Source: Sphaerolaimus hirsutus
Taxonomy: Eukaryota; Nematoda; Chromadorea; Monhysterida; Sphaerolaimidae
DNA length: 64,000 nt
NCBI GenBank assembly: GCA_964036195.1
Contig: OZ038459.1
Span: forward strand, 6,197,206 to 6,261,205
Reading direction: 5' to 3'
The notes beneath the pieces are model-generated. The model had not been told where the DNA came from. It searched no databases and saw only the letters and a program-made list of their open reading frames with translations. How positions within the stretch are numbered: position 1 is the stretch's first letter; every line of letters begins with the position of its first letter. Below, in pieces: positions 31,092 to 40,639 of the stretch. The position numbers and the translations under genes are program-made.

Positions 31092-32118
31092 TACCGTATT
31101 TCCTCGAAATACCCCCCCCCCCCCTTGAAATACCCCCCCCCCTCGTTTGACCCCCCCCCTCTCGAGACCACTATGAAACAATCACCCCCCCCCTCGAAAT
31201 ACCCCCCCCAAATTGAGTGTAAACAGAACGTACATGACAAATACGGCAGTTTGTGTTATGCGTAGTGCAGAACACACGTTAAAACAATGTCGGTGTCACG
31301 TTAGAACAGTGTACAGGGGTGGGCATCTTCAGTTACCGCTGGAAAAACGCGATAGCTTGAACTAAGGTTCAGCTATCGCAGTGAAATTCTAACACAATAG
31401 AGTAGACACCATAGGACACCTATTCGGAAGTTTGCCACCCAAACGGCCACATTTTGGGTGAGTTGTGGAACACACAGTTTTTAGAGTAATTTTGTGACTT
31501 GGCATCATGCATAGGATAAATCGAGGGTGGAATTTTAGGGGGGGGGGGGTCATGGGTCTTTGGTGTCATCCCATTATGTCGTACATTTGCCGATTTTGAT
31601 GCTCTTTGAGTATGTTGGGGTTTGGGGTCAGGGTTGTGACCAAATTCTTCTTGTTTTCTCAAATAGTCCCCTAGTCCCGAGATAAGGGGGGTCAAGTCAC
31701 AAAATTACACTAAAAACTGTGTGTTCCACTACTCACCCAAAATGTGGCCATTTGGGTTGCAAACTTCAGAATAGGTGTCCTATGGAGTCTACTCTATTGT
31801 GTTAAAATTTCATTGTGATAGCTCAACTTTAGCTCAAACTATCGCGTTTTTCCAGCGGTAACTGAAGATGCCCACCCCTGTACACACCATCTCCTACTAA
31901 TATAAGTCTACAGAACCTTATAAATGGCGGTTTTTGTTGCATTTTTCAACGTCTGCGTACGTTTCAGACGACAATTTCGTACTGGTTTTCAAAAAATTTC
32001 TTGTGAAATAATAACCCCCCCCCCTCGAAATACCCCCCCCCTCGTTTAACCCCCCCCCCCCTCTCGGGACCACTATGAAACAATCACCCCCCGGGGGGTA
32101 TTTCGAGGAAATACGGTA
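31092..32118. mobile_element. TACCGTAT-family MITE, interrupted
   Basis: TACCGTATTTCCTCGAAATA at the left and TTTCGAGGAAATACGGTA at the right. The family core 'gaacgtacatgacaaatacg' and 'acacacgttaaaacaatgtc' lies left of the interruption and 'acgtctgcgtacgtttc' (complement of the core at 50805) lies right of it. Without the nested element the copy would be about 460 bp, the usual family size. Confidence 0.85.
31314..31880. mobile_element. 567-bp mariner-like MITE nested in the TACCGTAT element
   Basis: The ends are CAGGGGTGGGCATCTTCAG and CTGAAGATGCCCACCCCTG. The inverted arms are long, about 190 bp each, through 'ccgctggaaaaacgcgatag' and 'acacaatagagtagac'. TA directly flanks both tips (31312-31313, 31881-31882). 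A TA target and CAGNG-like tip fit Tc1/mariner-type transposition. The middle section 'gatgctctttgagtatgttggggttt' recurs at 52930-52975. No transposase. Confidence 0.85.
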
Positions 32119-32530
32119 CAAAATTCTGAAGAATTTCAGAAATAATTAATTTAAGTCAAGGCCATTGCCGTCGCAGTATTTTAATTACCTAAAATAGAAA
32201 TTCAACAGATCCAAAGTTGCACCATCACCATTACACTTTGCGAATCGCGAATCGCGATTCATTTGTGATTAAATTATCTTAATAATCACTTTAACGAAAT
32301 TCGACGAACTGCACTGTTACGCGTGTGGTAGGCATTGAACTGGGGCAAGATGACCTTGATTTATTTACATAGGTAGTTCCAATTTATGGTAAATACTTGG
32401 CACACGATTTATGCACGTAACGAGAATATTCTATTTATGTCCAACTTGTTTTATGAAAAAATACCCTAAATTCTCGAAAAGAGCCCCCTTGAATAATTCC
32501 CTCTTGTTGGCCGGATGAGGAAAACATAAC

Positions 32531-32917
32531 GGGGGTGCACTGATACGCACATCTGCCCGTTACGCACATTTGCCCGTTTTTTCACTCGACACTTTTCCAA
32601 GTGATTTTCAGATATGAGTGAAGTGAAAAACGCTGCGCAATGACATTAGTGAACTTTTTTCACCTCATTCATATCTGAAAATCACTTGAAAATGTGTCAA
32701 GTGAAAAACAGTGAAAAATGGGTATTTTTCACTGTTTTGTTTCACTTGACACATTTTCAAGTGATTTTCAGATATGAGTGAAGTGAAAAAAGTTCACTAA
32801 TGTCATTGCGCAACTTTTTTTCACTTTACTCATATCTGAAAATCACTTGAAAACGTGTCAAGTGAAATAAACGGGCAAATGTGCGTAACGGGCAGATGTG
32901 CGTATCAGGCCTGCCCC
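32531..32917. mobile_element. CTGATACGCAC-family multi-hairpin element, copy 2
   Basis: Ends GGGGGTGCACTGATACGCAC and GTGCGTATCAGGCCTGCCCC. A perfect 8-bp direct repeat AACATAAC flanks it (32523-32530, 32918-32925). Inside, four blocks with CAAGTGATTTTCAGATATGA alternate in orientation as in copy 1. 387 bp, non-coding. Confidence 0.9.
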
Positions 32918-32925
32918 AACATAAC

Positions 32926-33804
32926 CCCCCTTGAAAGTGTTGAATACTATCAGCACATTGCCAACACTTGGTGGCTTACACTAGCCAAACTTTCATGATC
33001 ACAACTTTAAGCAGCTTAGAGCTAGAGCACCATGTGTACATCAGTACAAAATGACCGAAATTGTAACCCCCACAGTTCCGCAGTGGGTGGAGCTAGAGGA
33101 GTGAAAATTTAGGTGTAAGTGTATAAGTATAATACTAAGTATAAGTGTATTAGCGTATAAACACTGTTCTCACATAACAGAGTCATCGTTTTTAATGTGT
33201 GTGCTGCATTGCCCGGATGACAAACCGCAGCCTTTGTCATTTACGTTCTCTATACACAAAAATTTTTTTTTTTTGGGGGGGGGGGGTATTTCGAGGGGGG
33301 TATTACGAGGGGGGTAGTTACTACTTACCGTCTTATATTTAAGTTACACTACAAGTTTTTGGCTTCATTTTCGGATAGCGTCGTGCCAAGAAAATAAAGC
33401 GTTATAGTGTCTAATCAAAAGAGCCGTGGGGCCACTCCATCATACTTTTTAAAGATGTATTTACGTTTACTCTATAAAGACGTATACTCGAGTACTGCGT
33501 AAATAAGTTTACGTTTCCTCCCGAAAAAATACCGGTACTCACATACTCGCGTACTTTTTGAAAGTACGCGACTACGGAAAAAGTAATTAATAAAAAATTT
33601 GGGTGCAAAAAAGCAAAAACCACTCAAACGGATTGAAACAGCTGCAAAAACGGTAGCGGAAATGATAGAAGTTTCGATCGGTAGGGAAAGTGACGAGACT
33701 CGCTTTATCTTTGATTAATTTTTACGTCTTCCTATGTAAACAGGGGACACGCCAGGTCCGCTACCCAACTTCTGTGTCGGTGCCGGATGCCATATCTCCG
33801 GTTG
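32926..33804. other. Intergenic; right part of a TACCGTAT element and ACGTAAA repeats
   Basis: 33230-33325 has 'ttacgttctctatacac', G-runs and GTATTTCGAGGGG, as in the TACCGTAT family, but poorly bounded. 33440-33580 is an ACGTAAA/GTACTCGAGTAC palindrome-rich block. No gene recognised. Confidence 0.5.
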
Positions 33805-35144
33805 TAGTGGGGGGATTTATTCGAAATTTTGAGGGAATATACTCGAAACCCCCCCACTACTATATACGGGCTGGGGAAGGTCGGCGACCCATCTGAGTGT
33901 GGGTCGCCGTATACATGAATAGGGTTTTTTTTAAATCGCGGTCCACGGTAGGTCCGCCACCCCGTGTTTTTTTTATAAAACGGGCTGTCAAACTAAAACT
34001 GTTGGGGGGAATTGATCAAAATTTTGAGGGGGGTACACGACAACCCCCACTACGTTACACGAAAGGTTGAACCCCCTGGCTACCCCCCTGAGGGTGGACC
34101 GCTCGAAAATAAACTGATTTTTTTGAAAGTTCACTGTCCAGGTTTGGTAATGTACAGCAAAAATAAAAATTACATTAGAAAGTCCCCTAGAGGACAATGT
34201 ATACAACGCTAAAAAGTGTGTATCAAAAAAGCAAATTTTAAAACGAAAATTTGATCTGGTATGAAAGTGTATTTGACACCCATAAACAAGTTCCAGATTA
34301 AATTTTGATTTAAGTCAAATCTTTAATACATACTTTTAAAGCTGGTTTACGATGTCCTCTAGGAGATGATTTAAGGTAAAAATTCGCATAAACAACATTG
34401 CCCCAAAAATCAACCATTGTGGAGTTTCAATGGGGGTCACTGTAATGATGTCATTGATGACATCATTCCAGGAACAAAATTTGCTTTGTGGCACAGCTTA
34501 TGTGTTGACCCCCATCAAATCTCCTCCATGGTTGATTTTTGGGGCAATGTTGTTTACGCGATTTTTTACCTTAAATCATCTCCTAGAGGGCATTGTAAAC
34601 CAGCTTTAAAAGTGTGTATTAAAAATTTGACTCAAATCGAAATTTAATCTGGAACTTGTGTATGGGTGTCAAATACACTTTCGTTCCAGATCAAATTTTC
34701 GTTTTAAAATTTGCTTTTTTGATACACACTTTTTAGCGTTGTATACATTGTCCTCTAGGGGACTTTCTAATGTAATTTTTATTTTTGCTGTACATTACCA
34801 AATCTGGACACTGAATTTTCAAAAAAAATCAGTTTTTTTCCAGCGGTCCACCCTCAGGGGGGACGCCAGGGGGTTCAACCTTTCATGTAAAGTAGGGGAA
34901 GGTGTCGTGTACACCTTCTCAAAATTTCGATCAATCCCCCCCCCCCAACAGTTTTAGTTTGGCAGCCCGTTTTATCAAAAGAACGCGGGGTGGCGGACCT
35001 CGCGTGGACAGGGATTTTTTCTAGAAAAACTATTCATGTATACGGCGACCCACACCCAGGTGGGTCGCCGACTTTCCCCAGCCCGTAATAAGGAGTGGGG
35101 GGTTTCGAGTATATAACCTCAAAATTTTGAATACATCCTCCCAC
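33805..35144. mobile_element. 1.3-kb fold-back element
   Basis: The left arm (about 33805-34440) and right arm (about 34504-35144) are inverted copies of each other over about 635 bp. Matching pieces include 'ggtcggcgacccatctgag' facing 'caggtgggtcgccgac', 'gtcccctagaggacaatgta' facing 'tacattgtcctctagggga', and 'aacattgccccaaaaatcaa' facing its complement. The centre is a perfect small hairpin, AATGATGTCA TTGA TGACATCATT (34444-34467). No transposase in either arm. Related tip sequence occurs at 23100-23170. Confidence 0.9.
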
Positions 35145-35174
35145 TTAGCATTCAAAAAAATCACCGATTTTTTG

Positions 35175-35400
35175 GAAAAAAATATATAAATATATCACTC
35201 CAAATTTAGAAAAAATATGAATAAATATAAATCACTCTAGGTCTCCAGAAAATATAATTAAATTACTGAAAAAATATAAATTTATATAAATTACTCTAGG
35301 TCTCCAGAAAATATAATTGAATTACTGAAAAAATATAAATATATATAAATCACTCTAGGTCTCCAGAAAATATAATAAAATTACTGAAAAAATAACTCTA
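35175..35400. repeat. 59-bp AT-rich tandem repeat, about 3.5 copies
   Basis: The marker CTCTAGGTCTCCAGAAAATA occurs at about 35236, 35295 and 35354, a period of 59, surrounded by AAAATATAAATATATA. It starts just outside the right arm of the fold-back. Confidence 0.85.
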
Positions 35401-36375
35401 AGCTCAAAAAACATTACAAAAAATCACTTGCCCTTTATTTCTTTTTCAAGCGATATTCTGGGCTATGTTTACCATTTGCAAGCAAAAAAATGTACTTTAA
35501 TATCCCACAGTCATTTATTATCATTCCACAATTATTATACAATATTTTACAAGTGAAAACATTAAGCAAATATCAGAACAGAACAACTCAACCTGCGACC
35601 TCAATGACAACTCAAAAATAACATTTTGAGCTGCAAACATTTGCACTCAACCTTAAGCACCTGGTTGTCACTATGGACGTTTGGCTAAATTGGTGCTCAG
35701 CACTTGCAGCAGTGCCAGGTATGCTGAGCAAGTTTTTGTCAATGCAACCAAAATATTTCATCCAATTCAATTTAAGATGCTTTTAATTTTCTATTCTAAA
35801 ACAGCAAAACTGAAAACAGGCCCACAGGAGTCTTCATCCACTCCAGAATTTGTTCTCTCACAGTCCAGACATCAAGTAATATGGGAAGCTCGATGTTTTT
35901 GGAGAGATTTAGTCTGTTGTTCATTCAATCCGCCGGTCATTATGATTTGTACAGTGTGCTTAAATGGGACAAAGAAAGGAAAGCACCAAATGTGCTCTTA
36001 AACAACCAAACCATCACAAATCCAACATATTCACTCTCCCAAAAAGACAAAAGAAAAGCTTTGTTTATCAAATTTCAACATCACATTCTTGACAAGACTT
36101 TCAACAATACTCATGATCCCTGTGCTTATTGAACCGTGGGCCAAAATGAGGTTTTTTGGTGATACGCGAATGTATTTCCCTGATGTAACGTGGTGCCCGC
36201 GCCCTGTGCTGATTATCGACAGGATTGCCTTGAAACTGCCACCCATAATTATGGTAACTGCTGGGGGGTCGTGGCGTCACACATCTGATCGGAAAATGGG
36301 GTTGCAAATAACGGAGCTATTCCTTGATATTTACCCTTCGAGATATCCATCCATTTTATCCATCCATTTATCCAT
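35401..36375. other. No gene recognised; may contain the 3' end or LTR of the Gypsy element
   Basis: Short frames on both strands (35681-36132 +, 36031-36307 -) show no domain I recognise. The Gypsy element on the minus strand should end in this direction, but I could not match any part of this region to sequence beyond its gag end, so no LTR pair is claimed. Confidence 0.45.
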
Positions 36376-37408
36376 TTATCCCCCCACCCCAATTTTCTTT
36401 TCAAAAAATGACCTGCTGTAATGCTGCTGCGGAAAGCGCTCTGCCGCTGTCACACAATGAACTGCTGAAGGCCGACTGCGAGTGTGTTCTTGGGTTGCAA
36501 TTGGGGGGCTGACAGGCTCGCGGGCTGCGTCTGTGTTGATGTCTGACAGGTGCTCTGCCGCCTGGCAAGGGATTTCCACAGGGTTCACTGTCATGTGGCC
36601 ATCGAACCTCATTGCTGGTCCATATTCTTGACGCCTGTAGAACCTCGCCCCGTCGAGGTCGGCATTGCCAGTCTGATTGGGAACAACAATCATGTATTTT
36701 TGAAACCCCAAACCATATGACAATGACAATGACCCATGGGTGGGAAAAAAGTTGTCTCTGTTTGTGCGAAAGTAGAAGTTGTAGGTAGCCCTTGAGCTTG
36801 TTCCCTCAACCGGTTGTTGTCAGCTGTTAGATTCCGGATGGTAACATTTTTTGCAGAGGATTCTGCCTCTGATTTGAGAAGGGCTGCGCCTAGGTGGCGA
36901 TTTTCCACTCGGAATCCAACAACAGTTCGATGACGGTCTTCATTAGTGCTTTGTAAGTCATTGAAATCGCGACGCAAGCGTTGGTACTTTTCACCAAGAG
37001 TGTCGAAATCCTTGAAAAGTACCAACTTGTTAGAGTCAAGTCCAGTTCCATCACCAAAAAACTCCAGAAAGCGGGAAAAAACACCTGACTCATCCTTGCG
37101 CAAACCTTCTTACGCTCCTCATATTTACGCTCTGCTGAGCTGGCTGAAGTCTCTGCTGAAGTTCCAGGTGCAGCGTCAATGTCGTCAGCGTACTGCGGCG
37201 TTTGGGATCCTTGTGTGACTTGATCAGCATCATTTACTTCGTCAAGCGCAGGTTCGTAGGTAGGCGTCACAGGTGGGGCTGGCGAGGGTGACTTGTCACA
37301 GTCCCAGGTAACAGACTTGCTTTTGCTTTTGCGGTGTTTTCGACCAGCCAAAACAATGGCTGACAAGCACAACAACATGAGCAAGTTTTTTAGTTGAAAC
37401 ATTGTCAA
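36376..37408 (-). pseudogene. Third ORF of the Gypsy element: signal peptide plus coiled coil
   Basis: Three consecutive frames on the minus strand appear to belong together. The first (37408 to about 37103) starts with a hydrophobic leader (NLLMLLCLSAIVLAG), then a basic stretch and a Pro/Ser/Asp/Glu-rich acidic region. The second (about 37103-36720) is charged and heptad-like, suggesting a coiled coil. The third (about 36729-36376) is polar and unrecognised. Frameshifts near 37103 and 36720 break the reading. Its position after integrase is where Gypsy-like elements that carry an envelope or accessory gene have it, but I see no fusion peptide or clear C-terminal membrane anchor, so an envelope function is not shown. 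It could also be a captured host gene. Confidence 0.5.
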
Positions 37409-37527
37409 AAAGTTGTTGAAGTGTTTGTATTTTTTGTCGTTAAAATATTGTGTTGAATCTGTTCAATAAATATGTGTGAAACGGAAAGGAAGTAAAGAAC
37501 CAGTAGATGCGCAAACAGAAAACATGT

Positions 37528-38990
37528 TTAAAGGGTTTGCCGCTTCCAGCAATAGCGGCCTGGCACAGTTTCCACAGTTAATTCACTCTGAAAACTGACA
37601 TTGGGGCCTGAAATATCAACCACCGTAAACGGTCCATAAAACTTCTGTAGTGTTTTGTCAGAGTGAAAATTTCGGACCATTACTGAGTCTCCTACATTGA
37701 TATCCCAGGTAGATTTGGACTCCAAATATTGTCTATATCCTTCCCTATTTTTGTCGCTCTGAGTTCTCGCAATGGTTTGCATTTTATCTGGGTCAGTATT
37801 CCTAGCTGCGGTGAAGAACAAGTTCCAGTGCGGCAAGTGTCTGAATACTAAATAAAACAGGCAACAAGTTAGGTTTTTGTTCATGTTCAAATTATACTTC
37901 AGCATGACAACTGGCAATAACTCCTTCCAGGAGGACTTGGGATGCTGTTTTTTTACCAGAGAATAAATCTCCCTCATTCTACCATTTACTCTTTCGACCA
38001 TACCATTTGCTGCCGGGTTGTGCGCAAGTATGGGTGAATGTTTTACGCCAAATTCCTTGCACAAGGCACGGAAATCTGAGTTCAAAAACTCTGTGCCCTG
38101 ATCCGTGATTATGAGTCGTGGCACCCCATAAACCAAGAAAATGCTTTTCATGACTGCCTTTGATACAGTTGACCCTTTAGCAGAGGATAGTGGCACGGCA
38201 ATGGCATATCTCGTGAAGGCGTCAACAGCTACCAAAACTTTTGACTTTGAATTCGAATGCTCAAACTGCATGGTGTCCAGGTGTATGACGTCAAATGGCT
38301 GTTGAGGTGTTTGAGTTGTGCCTAAGGGTGAGGGTAACAATTTGTGGTGTTTGAATTGCATGCAATCAGAGCACTGTTTGCAAAAATCCAAAATTTGTTG
38401 TTTCATGCCCGGCCAGGCGAAGTATTGGCACAAGAGGGCTAATGTTTTCTCTTGACTTCCATGGCTGGCATAAATCCCCATGTGTGCATGTTCCAAGCAT
38501 GCCTCTTGCCATGAACGGGGGGGCCATATGGCATAAGAGTTGTCTTTCGTGGGGGTAGTGTGGAAAAGTACATTTTCAATGATTATAGCATCTGGAATGG
38601 CTTCGGGATTTTCCTCAAGTTTGTAAATGATTTTGCTCAGTTCAGCATCTGATCGCTGAATAAGAGACCAATCAAAGTCTACATCTTGTGAAATGAACTT
38701 AGATTTGTGAATTGGCCCGGTAAAATGAAAACCCGGAGTTGACGCTCGAAGCGCCAACCCCCTCACAAGGTCAGTTGGCATGTCCAATTCATCTTGCCCG
38801 AATTCTTCCTCGGAAATTGGGTTCCGCGATAACGGGTCAGCGATACAGTTGAATTTTGCCGACCTGTGAATGAAACGAGCCACCCTATTTTGCAGGTAGA
38901 TTTTCCAACGTTCCAACTTCTGTATGTTGTGACAGCACTGCTCCCAGTCCAATATTCTGTTCTGTGGGTGCCCCAGCCTGTTTTGCTATC
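37528..38990 (-). pseudogene. Gypsy integrase with RNase H tail
   Basis: The frame begins with the usual RNase H end (LERWKIYLQ, FIHRSAKFNCIADPLSRNP), then an HHCC zinc-binding domain (HAHMGIYASHG.., CKQCSDC). The core carries the D,D,E residues in HLDTMQFE, ITDQGTEF and NGMVERVNG. A C-terminal stretch with GDSVMVRN and YGPFTVVDI resembles the integrase tail of Gypsy elements. It integrates element cDNA into the host genome. The core is open over about 470 codons, longer than anything else in this element, so the decay is recent or uneven. Upstream the frame hits a stop at about 38990, taken as the insertion boundary. The first residue given by a start codon (38952) is not a true initiator. 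Confidence 0.88.
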
Positions 38991-39179
38991 TTGACCGGTA
39001 TTTTTCTCGCTTTTTTCTACTTATTTTGTACCACGCCCGGAGGAAAGCACTCTTAGGAGTCATCCAATGGACGTGTGGCCATAGAAGCACTTCTGGAAGT
39101 CACTATGTGCCAATCACTGCACTCTAAAGGAGTCTGTGATATTTCTACGTTATATTTATGCTATCATTTACACTTGTAG

Positions 39180-40130
39180 GGTGGGCAGGCCAAGCGTGGG
39201 GGAGGGGACGTGGTCCATAGACGCGAATTTGAACAAGCGATCCAAAATATCAACGCGAATAGACGTCGCATCGATAGGGTAGAAGAATTTGCCTGTGATC
39301 ATTGGATAATTGTTAAGGGGATTCCGTTGACAGAAAAATCTCTAAAAGACACGTTGAAAGATGTTTTTGTGACCAGCTTAGAATTGTCTGAAGAGCAGTG
39401 GGCAACCATCTATAAATTTAAGAGGCTGCCAAGCCAGGATATTAAAGTGTCGATTACGAATCCAATGTTGGTCGCCGATATTGTGCAAGTTAGGCGCCAG
39501 AAAATGGCGGAAAAAGCATATTTTCTAGAGCTGGAGGATAGTGAGGGTGTTAAAAAATTTTATGATATTAAAATTTACAAGGAGCGCACCGAAAAAGAGA
39601 GGGCGGATGCGCGGTCAATTTCAAATGTTATGTCGTTGATTAGGAAAACGGGTTTGGAGTGTTTCCAGTATGATGGGTCGAGAATTGGGGTGAAAAAGCC
39701 AGGCACCGCCGAGGTTGATCGGTAGCCGTGGTGGAAGTGGATTAAGATTTTGAAACTTGACGCCCAAGACCCCCAAGACCCAAATTCGCATTTTAATAAG
39801 GTTGCAAAGGCGGCCATTAGTGGTGCAAGCGCGGATAATGCCGCGGGTGCGAGTAGGCCGGACACTTCAAAACCCATCGTACAAGTGCCCGCAGTTAATT
39901 TGGCATGTATTTTGCAGTTGCCGGCTAATACGTCGGGCTATGGGTCGGGCAATGGCACGCCCGGCCAGGCGCATGCGAGCAGTTCTTTTAAGCAACCCGC
40001 TGTGCCACAACAGGGCCGCAACAGAAATCCGAGTAATATCGTGGATGTTGCGGTGGTACAAAAAATGCGGGAGGAATATCAGCAAAAATTGGCTGAGCTC
40101 CAAAAAGGGCCTCAGGATATGCAGGCTTGA
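39180..40130 (+). pseudogene. ORF1-like protein, RNA-binding/coiled-coil type, one in-frame stop
   Basis: The frame is open from 39180, directly after TTACACTTGTAG, which looks like a splice acceptor, and has no ATG near its start. Residues about 11-60 are helical and charged (NANRRRIDRVEEF). A central part with IIVKGIP, YKFKRLP and YFLELED resembles the RRM-like fold of L1-type ORF1 proteins. An in-frame TAG at 39723-39725 interrupts it, after which the frame continues with a Pro/Ala/Asn-rich linker and a short coiled coil (KMREEYQQKLAELQK). Whether it belongs to the Penelope-like element or is a separate LINE relic is open. No domain database could be searched, and the similarity is by eye. 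Confidence 0.5.
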
Positions 40131-40639
40131 TTGCGTTGCAGCAAAGTTCGCTTTACTGAAATAAAAAAGTTGTTTTTTCTTACTTAGGATGCTTCGGTAT
40201 CGTGAACTATGCTTCTACGTTCTCTGTTATTGTTTTCTACTTTTTTCTCAGGTCTGAATTGATTAGATGCGGGTTTGACAGTTGATTACAGGTATCGATT
40301 TTTCTATTTTTCATTTCGGTTGGTGGGATAGGTATTAATTGCCTCTGTTACCCAATTGCTAGGTTTGTCGCCTGACTTTTTCCTATTTACAGTTGATTTT
40401 GGGTTTTCAGCTTAGGATATGTGATTGAGACTTATTTTTTAGAAATGTCTCTGTGAAAAATTGCTTCGTTTTGCATGTTATTACTATGAAATTCATATAC
40501 CGTGGTGTGAATATGAAATGATAGTGAAGCAAAATGTACGTGGCAGATCTATTTAGATCGTGCGGCCGCGATAAACCTTGGCAGCCCCAAGGCAGTAGGC
40601 GCTCATACCCCTGATGGTAGCCATGGGTGGGGCCCATCT

